From positions 1 to 7,856 of the forward strand of contig JAJBTL010000071.1 in assembly GCA_020860865.1 (NCBI GenBank): 7,856 nucleotides of DNA, read 5' to 3'. Shown piece by piece: positions 1-7,772 of this stretch (positions are counted from its first letter, which is position 1; each line of letters begins with the position of its first letter). The notes beneath the pieces are model-generated. The model made no database searches. It had not been told where the DNA came from and saw only the letters and a program-made list of their open reading frames with translations. The translations under genes were made by a program, and so were the position numbers. The stretch is from Planctomycetota bacterium (GTDB lineage: Bacteria; Planctomycetota; SZUA-567).

Positions 1-2
1 CG

Positions 3-523
3 GGCGACAGGGCAAGCGTTCTCGGGCGGCAAGCGGCGTCGCCGCGCGGAAGCGACCTGAAGACCATCCTCTCGGACGTCGCCGACCAAGCCGGCGTTGC
101 CATCATGCTGGTTACGCCGCCGGCGGAGATGGTGAAGCCGCTCCCCGGAGACATCGACCGTTACACCTTCGGCCGGGTCACCGAGGTTCTGGCGCGGGAA
201 CGGGGACTGGGGAAACGGGTTTTCCTCGCCGACGGCGGCGTCGTGTTCGAGCCGGGGCGGACGGCGCGTTCGAGACGGACGGGCGGAGCCGCGAGTTTTT
301 TTGGGAAGGGTTGGCCGTGGCCGGATTTTCAGTTCGGGCGGCGGTACAGCGTCACGGCGGCGCCGCCGCCATGACCGCCGCCATCCGCCGTGAAGTGTTT
401 CCGTCGGTGTGGCGGGACGCGGTGTGCGGATTGGCGTACAGTCCGGCGACGGAACGGCTGGCCGTTATCGCGCCGGAGAACGTGGTGCAGGCGGTGGCGT
501 TGTGGTTGGAGTCGAACGGGTGA
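3..523 (+). CDS. 3' end of a secretin-type N-domain (STN/N1-like) protein, frame interrupted
   Basis: The gene enters from the left edge, so its start and N-terminus are missing. From base 3 the frame reads an alpha-beta module (ILSDVADQAGVAIMLV, then LPGDIDRYTFGRVTEVLARE, then VFLADGGVVFEP), which resembles the short STN/secretin N-domain. Near base 257 this frame turns Arg-rich and stops at 374. The +2 frame, by contrast, reads sensibly from about 257 (GADGAFETDGRSREFFWEGL) to the TGA at 521-523. Its end, IRREVFPSVWRD...LAVIAPENVVQAVALWLE, matches the pattern of secretin N1-like modules: helix, P-x-x-W, strand, then a 'pe-v-x-x-v' helix. Adding one G to the GGGG at 254-257 joins the two parts. 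The break may be a sequencing or assembly error, a true pseudogene mutation, or less likely a -1 slip on GGGG. The domain call rests on pattern recognition only; the full product is unknown. Confidence 0.55.
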   Translation, partial: RQGKRSRAASGVAARKRPEDHPLGRRRPSRRCHHAGYAAGGDGEAAPRRHRPLHLRPGHRGSGAGTGTGETGFPRRRRRRVRAGADGAFETDGRSREFFWEGLAVAGFSVRAAVQRHGGAAAMTAAIRREVFPSVWRDAVCGLAYSPATERLAVIAPENVVQAVALWLESNG

Positions 524-589
524 GCCGGGAAGAGGGGCGTTCATTTTGGACGATGGCGTGAAGGCGTCACATTTTCCTGCCGGATTTTT

Positions 590-634
590 TTGACCCGATA
601 CCGGGTTGCCGCCGTTTATAGGGATGGGAATCCC
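590..634 (+). promoter_or_regulatory. Possible promoter/leader with two small hairpins ahead of the macroglobulin gene
   Basis: The gap between the upstream stop and the macroglobulin start holds a TTGACC box at 590-595, similar to a sigma-70 -35 element. The AT-rich TTTATA at 615-620 is a poor -10 candidate with a 19-base spacer. Two perfect short hairpins lie here: ACCCG-ATAC-CGGGT (593-606) and GGGAT-GGGA-ATCCC (621-634). The second lies about 45 bases before the Shine-Dalgarno site. The promoter match is weak; the hairpins are plain in the sequence but could be chance in GC-rich DNA. Confidence 0.25.
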
Positions 635-680
635 GTCGCCACTTTCACTGACGCTTTTCAATACGTAACTGCTCGCATAG

Positions 681-685
681 AGGAG
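681..685 (+). promoter_or_regulatory. Shine-Dalgarno site fixing the macroglobulin start
   Basis: AGGAG lies 5 bases before the ATG at 691. It fixes that ATG as the start, which also gives a proper signal peptide. It also suggests the organism uses ordinary Shine-Dalgarno initiation. Confidence 0.8.
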
Positions 686-690
686 ATGAC

Positions 691-3600
691 ATGCTGCCGA
701 AACTCGTATTCGCCCTGGCTGCCCTGGCGTCCATCCTGGCCGTTTCCGGCCTGGCCGACGGTGCGGACGGACCGACTGCGCCGGACCAGCCGGTGAGCCG
801 GGCCGACGCCCGGGAAATGTATGCCAAAGGGTTTAGCGCCGAGGCCGGTGAGGCGTTTTTCCGGCTGGCCGTCGATCCGGCGTCCGGCGCCAAGAACGCT
901 TCGGAGGATCTCCGCTTCGCCATCAAGGCGTTCATGTTTGTTCGGGACGGAGCCAGGGCCGCCGCCGTCCTGAACGCCGTCGACACGGCCTGGCCGACCA
1001 GTTGGCGGGTGCAGACGACCATTGCCGACGTGTGGAACCGGATAGAATACCAGCCGTGGCTGGACAGTCCGATGAGCCCGCTCCAGCGGAATCCGGAACG
1101 GGTTCGGGTGGAAAATATCAACCGGCTCATCGCGGCCCAGGCGCATTTCAACAACGCCTTCGATCCGGCGACCGAGGCGGAGCGGGCCGAAGTGTACCGG
1201 CTCCTCGCCAGCGTCATCCTGTCCGGGCGGAACGACGACCTGGCCTGGCGCCTCACCGAGAAAACCGACCTGTCCGACCCGCTCCTCTACGACGACGCGC
1301 CGATGAATTACAGTTACCCGCGCCGGAGCGCGCCGGTGAATCCGGACGGAACGCCGGTGTACCACCACATCCCGGCGTCGTGGGACGAGGCAACGACGGA
1401 CGGCGAACGCTGGCGCTGGGCCATCGAGCAGATGGCGGCGCACGGCGACAGCGGCGGCCGGGATCTTGCGTTCGGCCGGTTTCTTCTTGGCCAATTTGGC
1501 GTCCAGACGATGAACCTCGGGCCGTCATTCGGGAACGACGCCGATGCGGCAGGAGATACCGGACCGTTCGCGGTCAGGACACTCCGGGACGACGAAACCA
1601 TCGCCAAGTTGGCGACGGGCCTCAAACGGTTCACCATGCCGGACGAGTTCAATTTTATCCGGCGGTTGCAGGCGGTTCGTGAAAATGGCGACGAGTCGGA
1701 ACGGGCGCGGGCCATCGCGGTTCTGGCCGGCATCTACGAAAACCGCCAGCAGTACGGGCGCGCCGCCGACTTGTGGCGGGAATTGACCGCGTATCCGGCC
1801 ACCCACGGCGTACCCGATGCCGAGGCGGCCTTGCGGCGCATCGTCGACAATAACGGCCTTCTCGAAACAGGTCCGGTGGCGCCGGCCGGGAAGACGACCA
1901 CGCTGTCGTACCTGTTCCGGAACGGGACGGCGGTGCATTTCCGCGCCCGTCGCCTTGACGAGAAAAAGCTTTTGAATGACATCGTTCTCCAGTTGAAACA
2001 GGGAGACGACAACATTTTCCAGAACTACACCCTGCGGCGGCCGGCAATGCTCGGGCGCCGGGTGGTGGAGGCGGACGAAGACAAGTACGTCGGCGATACC
2101 GTGGCGGAATGGGATGTCGCGCTGGAGCCGCTCCGGGACCATTATTCCCGGCGGGTGATGGTGGACCTGCCGTTCAACCAGGCCGGCTGTTATCTTGTCG
2201 AAGCGACGATGGCGGACGGGAACACCAGCCGCGTCGTTCTCTGGATTAACGACCTGGCCCTGGTCCGGATGACCACCGGCAACCAGAAGGTCCACTTTGT
2301 CGCCGACGCCGTGTCCGGTGAACTGGTGCCGGGCGCCAGCCTGTCTTTCCACGGTATCGCCACCCGGTGGCACGGGAACGGGCGGCGGTTCGTCACCGAC
2401 GAATTCGCCGAACGGACAGACACCGAAGGCCTCGCCGTCATCCCCGGGGAACGCCTCAACGAAAAGGAATGGCTCACCATCGCCACCACGGACGACGGGC
2501 GCATGGCCTATCTCGGGTTTGAATCGATGTGGGAGATGTACCATCCGGAAGAACCGGAGATCGAGCCGCAGGCCTATCTCCTGACGGACAGGCCGGTGTA
2601 CCGGCCGGGCGACGCGGTCCGGTTCAAGCTGTGGCTGGGCCACGCCACCTACGGCCGCAGTCCGGTCCGGGTCGACGGCGTCGATGTGCCGGTTACGGTC
2701 TATAATCCGCGCGGGGAAAAAGTCTATGAGAAGACCCTGGCGACGGACGAGTGGGGCGGCATTGACGATTCCCTGACCCTCGGGAAAGACGCGCCGCTTG
2801 GCTATTATTCGATTCAGACCAAGAATGGAGCGGTCGGTTTCCGCCTCGAGGAATACCGAAACCCGGAGTTCGAAGTAACGGTGGAGACGCCGGACAAGGC
2901 CCTCCTCCTCGGCGACGCCGTGCAGGTGAAGGTCAAGGCGGCATATTATTACGGCGCGCCGGTGGCGAACGGGACCGTGGCGTACAAGGTTGTCCGGACC
3001 GGAAAGCGCTCCACCTGGACGCCGCCGTGGCGCTGGGACTGGCTGTACGGGAACGGCGCTTCGATCCGGCAGTACGATTATTCCTGGTATCCGGGATGGG
3101 ACGACTGGCGCCTCCCGGCGCCGCTCCCGCCGTGGCTGCCGGTGCCGTATTCGCAGCCGGAAGTCGTCGCCGACGGCGAAGGGGCGCTGGACGCGGACGG
3201 TATGTTCCGGCTGACTCTTGATACTGCCGCCGCGAAGGAACTGTACGGCGACCAGGATCACTCCTATGAAATAAGCGTCGAAGTCACCGACGCCAGCCGC
3301 CGGGTCATCACCGGGTCCGGCACTGTGGTGGCGGCGCGGAAGCCGTTTTCCGTCAATGTCTGGGCGGACCGGGGATTCTACCGGGCCGGACAGGAGATGA
3401 CGATGTCGGTCGCGGCGGTGTTGCCGCAGGGCGGACCGGTCGCGGCGGAGGGCACCGGGACGCTGTATTCAATAGCCTATTCGGCCGACGGGGTGCCGAC
3501 GGAAACGGTGGCGGCGACCTATCCCGGCACGCCCGGGGCCGACGGCCGGGCCACGGTCGCGGTTTCGCTGAAGGATGCCGGGCAGTACCGTTTCGCCGTC

Positions 3601-6600
3601 GACCTGACGGACGCGGACGGGAACCGGGTCGAAGGCGGCGCCCTCCTCACCGTTCGGGGCGAGACGGGCGACGGGGATTTCCGCTTCGCGGCGCTCGAGC
3701 TGGTTCCGGAAAAGGTCGAGTACCGGCCGGGCGAAACGCTCCGCTTGGCGGTGCGATCGGAGAATGGGAAGGGCGTCGTCGTCCTGTTCCCGCGGGCGGA
3801 ACGGAACGGCGTCCCGACGCCGGGCGGCAGCGCGAACTATTTCCGTCCGGAAGTGATTCGCCTCGAAAACGGCGAGCGGCTGTGGGAGACGGATATCGCC
3901 CGGGCCGATCAACCGAACTTTTTCTGCGAGGCGGTGACGGTGTACGAAGGCCGGGTCTACGTGGAGACGCGGGAAATTTTCGTGCCGCCGGCGGACAAGA
4001 CGCTGACGGTGGATATCGCGCCGGACCAGAAGACCTACGCGCCGGCCGGCGAGGCGTCCTTTACGATTCGCGTCACCGACGTGGACGGCGAGCCGGTGGT
4101 CGGCCAGGTGGCGGTGTCCGTCTACGACCGGTCGGTGGATTATATCGCCGGCGGCGCCGGACCGCAGGATATCCGGTCGGCGTTCTGGCAGTGGAAGAAG
4201 CGGTATTTCAACAGTCAGATGGCCGACTCCCTGTCGAGACGGGCCTATTCCGCGATGAAACGGGGTGATCGGCAGTGGGAGCCGATTGGCATTTTCGGCA
4301 GCCAGGAAGCGGATTGGTCCGACAGCGGCGTGTTGGTGAACGGCAAGCTGGACCTTCCGATACCAAGGCCGAGTATGGCCCGGGCCGGATACGGCGCGGC
4401 GGAAGTCATGCTGGAAGCGGCGCCGATGGCGGCGATGAGCGCGGACGCCGAAGAGAGCGTCGCCGTGCCGGCCCTGGCGCCGATGCAGTCCCGGAACCAG
4501 GTGGCACCGGCCACCGGCGGCGCCATGGCGAAGGAGATGGACACGGGCGGGCAGTTCGCCGAGACGACGGTGCGGTCGGACTTCGCGGATACGGCGTTCT
4601 GGTCCGGGACCGTCGTCACGGACGACAACGGCACGGCGACGATAACCTTCACCATGCCGGAAAACCTGACGGCCTGGCGGGCGCGGGTGTGGACAATGTC
4701 CACGGAGACGCGGGTCGGCCAGGGCGAGACGCAGGTGGAGACGAAGAAAAATGTCATCGTCCGGCCGGCGACGCCACGGTTTTTGACCCAGAAGGACGAG
4801 GTCATCCTTTCGGCGACGCTCCATAACTACCTGCCCCGGGCCAAGCGGGCGCGGGCGGAACTGGTCCTCGAAGGCGGGCTCCTCGAGGCGGCGGACCGGG
4901 ACGGGCTCGTCATTGACGTCGACCTCGCGGCCGGCGGCGAGGAGCGGGTCGACTGGCTGGTCCGGGCGAAGCGGCCGGGTGAGGCGCGGGTCGTCATGAA
5001 GCTCCTGACGGACGAAGAGTCGGACGCGGCGGAGGTGTTTGTCCCGGTCGTCGTCCACGGCTCCCGGCGAGTGGTGACGTTCGGGGGCGTTGTCCGGGGC
5101 GAGGCGACGGAGGCGGTCATTCCCCTGACCGTGCCAGAAGAACGACTGCCGGATCAATCGCGGCTCGAGGTGTCCCTGTCGGCCAATGTGGCCGGGGCCG
5201 TCCTTGACGCTCTGCCGTTCCTTATTGAATACCCGTACGGCTGCACCGAACAGACGTTGAACCGGTTCCTGCCGGTGGTGATGGCGCGGCGCTTCCTGGA
5301 AGCGTCGGGAGCGGACCTGAAGGCGGCGGAGTTCCGGATTGACAACGCGCCCGCCGACACGCCGGAAGCGGAGGCGTGGAAGCGGACATTTTCCGATCCG
5401 TTGGGGAAGCGCGCTGCCAATGCCGTCTTTGACGACGCCGAACTCGTCGCTATGGTCAAGGCCGGTGTCGAACGCCTCGCCTCGATGCAGAATCCGGACG
5501 GCGGCTGGGGCTGGTTCTCCGGAATCGGGGAACGGAGCTGGCCGCACACGACGGCGGTTGTTGTCTACGGCCTCCTCGCGGCGCGGGACAACGGCGTGGC
5601 GCTGCCGTACGGGCTCCTTGACCGGGGCATCGACTGGCTCCGGGCCCGGCAGGCCCAGGAAATCGCCCGATTGAAAATCGACCCGGACGACAAAAACACC
5701 GAGTTCCCGGATCGGGTCAAGGCGGCGGCTGACAACATGGACGCCTTTACCTATCTGATCCTGGCGAAGAACGGTCGCCAGCCGCTCGACCCGGACATGC
5801 GGGATTTCCTCTACCGGGACAGGCTGAAGTTGAGCCAGTCGGGCCTGGCCATGTTCGCCATCGCCCTCCACCTTGAAAAGGCGACAAACGCGCTTCTGAC
5901 TGTCGACCGGAATCTCCGGCAGTATCTCCGGACAGATGAACAGTCCGGCACGGCCTGGCTCGAAACGGCCAACCGGGGCTGGTGGTTCTGGTACAACGAC
6001 GCGGTCGAAACGCAGGCGTGGTATCTGAAGTATCTGGCCCTGTCCGAACCGAAAGGCGCGGTCGCCTCCGGCGTCGCCAAGTACCTGATGGAGAACCGGA
6101 AAAACGGGTCGTACTGGAAATCGACCCGGGACAGCGCCTACGCCATCGAAGCGCTGACCGACTACTCGCTGGCGTCGGGCGAAGCCAAACCGGACTTTGG
6201 CGGGGCGGTCTACCTCGACGACGAACTGGTGCTCGAGCGCCGGTTTACGGCGGAAAACGCCCTCGGCGTCGAACGTTTCAGCCTTGACGGCCTCGCCGTC
6301 GACGCGGGCGAGCACACCATCCGCCTCGTCCGGACCGGCGGCGGGAACCTCTATTACGGCGGCAGCCTTCGGCTCTTCAGCCTTGAAGACCCGATTCCGG
6401 CCGCAGCCGGCGATCTGGCGGTGGAACGGACGTTTTACCGGCTGGTCCGGGACGACCGGACCACAGCCATTCCGGACGCCAGCGGCACGGCCCGGGACGG
6501 CCGGGTCGAACACTACCGCCGGGAACTGCTCGCGAGCCCGTTCGACGCGGACGGCACAGATGCCGGGACGTCGGTGCAGCCGGGCGATCTGGTCGAGGTC

Positions 6601-6930
6601 GAACTCACCGTCACGGCCCGGAACGACTACGAGTATATCGTTTTCGAAGACATGAAGGCGGCCGGTCTGGAAGCGGTGGAGATGCGCTCCGGGTACCGGT
6701 ACGGCGATGGGCTTGGCGCCTATGTCGAGTACCGGGACGACAAGGTTGTCCTGTTTGTCCAGCATCTTCGCCGGGGGACGCATACGCTGGCGTACCGGTT
6801 CCGGGCGGAGAATCCGGGGATGTTTTCGGCGTTGCCGACGTTCGGCGGCGGGATGTACGCGACGGATTTCCGGGCCAACTCCGGGGAGATGAAGGTGCGG
6901 ATTGTCGAGGACGATGTATATGGAGACTAG
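691..6930 (+). CDS. Exported bacterial alpha-2-macroglobulin family protein with intact thioester motif
   Basis: This 2079-residue protein belongs to the family of protease-trapping macroglobulins of the bacterial envelope. A cleaved bait region triggers collapse, and an internal thioester then bonds covalently to the protease. Residues 1-22 form a signal peptide (likely cleavage SGLA|DG) with no lipobox Cys, so unlike E. coli YfhM it is not a lipoprotein. Residues about 25-390 are mostly helical and TPR-like. Beta macroglobulin domains follow, with Y-x-P/A-G-type starts near 637, 897, 1011 and 1116 and a Trp-rich insert at 776-815. A Met/Ala/Pro-rich linker (about 1220-1290) is the candidate bait region. 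The A2M domain starts near 1297 (DTAFWSGTVVTDDNG). The thioester motif YGCTEQ has Cys1518 and Gln1521. The helical thioester domain runs to about 1830 (DGGWGWF at 1603-1609), followed by a beta region and a receptor-binding-like end (about 1960-2079). I count only three cysteines (500, 1079, 1518). The family is sure; the inhibitor role is inferred. Confidence 0.95.
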   Translation: MLPKLVFALAALASILAVSGLADGADGPTAPDQPVSRADAREMYAKGFSAEAGEAFFRLAVDPASGAKNASEDLRFAIKAFMFVRDGARAAAVLNAVDTAWPTSWRVQTTIADVWNRIEYQPWLDSPMSPLQRNPERVRVENINRLIAAQAHFNNAFDPATEAERAEVYRLLASVILSGRNDDLAWRLTEKTDLSDPLLYDDAPMNYSYPRRSAPVNPDGTPVYHHIPASWDEATTDGERWRWAIEQMAAHGDSGGRDLAFGRFLLGQFGVQTMNLGPSFGNDADAAGDTGPFAVRTLRDDETIAKLATGLKRFTMPDEFNFIRRLQAVRENGDESERARAIAVLAGIYENRQQYGRAADLWRELTAYPATHGVPDAEAALRRIVDNNGLLETGPVAPAGKTTTLSYLFRNGTAVHFRARRLDEKKLLNDIVLQLKQGDDNIFQNYTLRRPAMLGRRVVEADEDKYVGDTVAEWDVALEPLRDHYSRRVMVDLPFNQAGCYLVEATMADGNTSRVVLWINDLALVRMTTGNQKVHFVADAVSGELVPGASLSFHGIATRWHGNGRRFVTDEFAERTDTEGLAVIPGERLNEKEWLTIATTDDGRMAYLGFESMWEMYHPEEPEIEPQAYLLTDRPVYRPGDAVRFKLWLGHATYGRSPVRVDGVDVPVTVYNPRGEKVYEKTLATDEWGGIDDSLTLGKDAPLGYYSIQTKNGAVGFRLEEYRNPEFEVTVETPDKALLLGDAVQVKVKAAYYYGAPVANGTVAYKVVRTGKRSTWTPPWRWDWLYGNGASIRQYDYSWYPGWDDWRLPAPLPPWLPVPYSQPEVVADGEGALDADGMFRLTLDTAAAKELYGDQDHSYEISVEVTDASRRVITGSGTVVAARKPFSVNVWADRGFYRAGQEMTMSVAAVLPQGGPVAAEGTGTLYSIAYSADGVPTETVAATYPGTPGADGRATVAVSLKDAGQYRFAVDLTDADGNRVEGGALLTVRGETGDGDFRFAALELVPEKVEYRPGETLRLAVRSENGKGVVVLFPRAERNGVPTPGGSANYFRPEVIRLENGERLWETDIARADQPNFFCEAVTVYEGRVYVETREIFVPPADKTLTVDIAPDQKTYAPAGEASFTIRVTDVDGEPVVGQVAVSVYDRSVDYIAGGAGPQDIRSAFWQWKKRYFNSQMADSLSRRAYSAMKRGDRQWEPIGIFGSQEADWSDSGVLVNGKLDLPIPRPSMARAGYGAAEVMLEAAPMAAMSADAEESVAVPALAPMQSRNQVAPATGGAMAKEMDTGGQFAETTVRSDFADTAFWSGTVVTDDNGTATITFTMPENLTAWRARVWTMSTETRVGQGETQVETKKNVIVRPATPRFLTQKDEVILSATLHNYLPRAKRARAELVLEGGLLEAADRDGLVIDVDLAAGGEERVDWLVRAKRPGEARVVMKLLTDEESDAAEVFVPVVVHGSRRVVTFGGVVRGEATEAVIPLTVPEERLPDQSRLEVSLSANVAGAVLDALPFLIEYPYGCTEQTLNRFLPVVMARRFLEASGADLKAAEFRIDNAPADTPEAEAWKRTFSDPLGKRAANAVFDDAELVAMVKAGVERLASMQNPDGGWGWFSGIGERSWPHTTAVVVYGLLAARDNGVALPYGLLDRGIDWLRARQAQEIARLKIDPDDKNTEFPDRVKAAADNMDAFTYLILAKNGRQPLDPDMRDFLYRDRLKLSQSGLAMFAIALHLEKATNALLTVDRNLRQYLRTDEQSGTAWLETANRGWWFWYNDAVETQAWYLKYLALSEPKGAVASGVAKYLMENRKNGSYWKSTRDSAYAIEALTDYSLASGEAKPDFGGAVYLDDELVLERRFTAENALGVERFSLDGLAVDAGEHTIRLVRTGGGNLYYGGSLRLFSLEDPIPAAAGDLAVERTFYRLVRDDRTTAIPDASGTARDGRVEHYRRELLASPFDADGTDAGTSVQPGDLVEVELTVTARNDYEYIVFEDMKAAGLEAVEMRSGYRYGDGLGAYVEYRDDKVVLFVQHLRRGTHTLAYRFRAENPGMFSALPTFGGGMYATDFRANSGEMKVRIVEDDVYGD

Positions 6931-6962
6931 ATACATATTAAGCTGTTAATTTCTTGATAAAT

Positions 6963-7000
6963 CGGGGCTGACCGTCAATAATGGTTTGCCCCGTTTTTTT
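6963..7000 (+). terminator. Rho-independent terminator after the macroglobulin gene
   Basis: A CGGGGC stem (6963-6968) pairs perfectly with GCCCCG (6988-6993), followed at once by seven T (6994-7000). Inside the stem, GACC can pair with GGTT and lengthen the helix past a T-T mismatch. It lies 32 bases after the macroglobulin stop and separates that gene from the glycosyltransferase-obg unit. Confidence 0.88.
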
Positions 7001-7027
7001 CGTCTGACGGGCAGGGTGCGGGAGGCG

Positions 7028-7090
7028 TTTGTAGAAAGAAATCGCCGTCACGCGATTTGTAGAATTTTCTCCGGCGACGCGTCATGCCGG
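7028..7090 (+). promoter_or_regulatory. Structured leader and possible promoter of the glycosyltransferase-obg unit
   Basis: Because a strong terminator lies just upstream, the next genes probably need their own promoter within 7001-7102. TAGAAT at 7060-7065 matches the -10 consensus at five of six bases, but I see no good -35 at the right distance. TTTGTAGAA occurs twice as a direct repeat 28 bases apart (7028-7036 and 7056-7064). Two hairpins lie here: AAATCGC-CGTCAC-GCGATTT (7039-7058, 7-bp perfect stem) and CCGGC-N10-GCCGG (7071-7090), whose loop contains the palindrome GACGCGTC. They could be an operator, a leader RNA structure, or chance. Confidence 0.35.
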
Positions 7091-7102
7091 TCGAAATGGT
7101 TT

Positions 7103-7765
7103 ATGAAAATAGCGGCATTAATTCCAGCCTATCGTGAAGAAAAACATCTCGGACAGGTCGTTCGTGAAACCAAGGCATTTCTCCAGGACGTTCTCGTCAT
7201 CGACGACGGATCGCCAGACCGGACCGCCGATATCGCCCGGGAGGCCGGCGCGACCGTCCTCGTCAATCCCGAGAACCTCGGGAAGGGCGGCACCCTCGTC
7301 CGGGGGCTCAATCACCTTTTCGAAAACGGTTTCGACGCCGCCCTCTGCCTCGACGCGGACGGGCAGCACCTGCCGGCGGAGATTCCCCGTTTTATCCAGG
7401 CGGCGGCCGGGGCCGACCTCGTTGTCGGGAACCGCATGGCCGACGTCCGGGACATGCCGTTTGCCCGGCGCTGGACCAACCGGGTGACCAGTTGGATATT
7501 GAGTCGCCTGGCCGGCGTCACCGTGCCGGACGCCCAATGCGGCTACCGGCTGGGCGGGAAAAACGCCTGGCAAAACGTCAACCTCGAGACGCGGAATTTC
7601 GATTTCGAGGGCGAGATGATTGTCAAGATGGGGCGGAAGGGGTTCCGCATCGCCTCGGTGCCGATTACGACAGTGTACGGGGACGAAGTGAGCGCCAGCA
7701 CCCCAATGCGGGATACGGTGCGGTTTTTCAAAATGGTGTGGCGCTTGTGGCTGACGAAGGAATAA
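7103..7765 (+). CDS. Family 2 glycosyltransferase, dolichol/polyprenyl-phosphate sugar transferase type
   Basis: This 220-residue protein has a GT-A fold and transfers a sugar from a nucleotide donor, in this subgroup often to a polyprenyl phosphate. The N-terminus MKIAALIPAYREE is the usual first strand. VIDDGSPDRT (32-41) is the nucleotide-binding motif, LGKGG (59-63) follows, and DADGQH (84-89) holds the metal-binding DxD. GNR (109-111), the R..N region (122-126) and DAQCGYRL (143-150) are typical of DPM1-like enzymes, as is the FDFEGEM...VY...S...RDTVRFF end. There is no membrane segment, so it should be cytosolic or peripheral. ATG 7103 is chosen because it puts the first strand at residues 3-9; a TTG at 6986 would lie inside the terminator stem-loop. 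No clear Shine-Dalgarno precedes it, which is odd beside the strong site of the macroglobulin gene. Donor and acceptor cannot be read from the sequence. The stop is 7 bases before obg. Confidence 0.92.
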   Translation: MKIAALIPAYREEKHLGQVVRETKAFLQDVLVIDDGSPDRTADIAREAGATVLVNPENLGKGGTLVRGLNHLFENGFDAALCLDADGQHLPAEIPRFIQAAAGADLVVGNRMADVRDMPFARRWTNRVTSWILSRLAGVTVPDAQCGYRLGGKNAWQNVNLETRNFDFEGEMIVKMGRKGFRIASVPITTVYGDEVSASTPMRDTVRFFKMVWRLWLTKE

Positions 7766-7772
7766 ATCTTCT

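Noticed and set aside
296..302. Seven-T run at 296-302 as the frameshift site
   Set aside because: The +2 frame is already sensible from about 257 and the original frame is already Arg-rich there, so the break lies earlier, at the GGGG run.
311..523. Separate small gene starting at TTG 311
   Set aside because: The same frame is already protein-like upstream from about 257 and continues the truncated domain protein, so it is better explained as the frameshifted 3' end.
571..591. Seven-T tract after TCCTGCCGGA as a terminator for the upstream gene
   Set aside because: The stem is only 3 bp (TCC/GGA). The nearby GTGA/TCAC pair (558-570) is 4 bp and not adjacent to the T run, so no convincing terminator.
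3469..6936. Very long open frame (1155 codons) on the minus strand, and another at 1525-3261
   Set aside because: Both lie antisense to the macroglobulin gene, are rich in Arg/Pro/His with no recognisable domain, and are expected mirror frames in DNA with strong GC at third codon positions.
6986..7102. Longer glycosyltransferase start at TTG 6986
   Set aside because: It would begin inside the terminator, and the 39 added residues do not resemble this family; ATG 7103 gives the canonical N-terminal strand.
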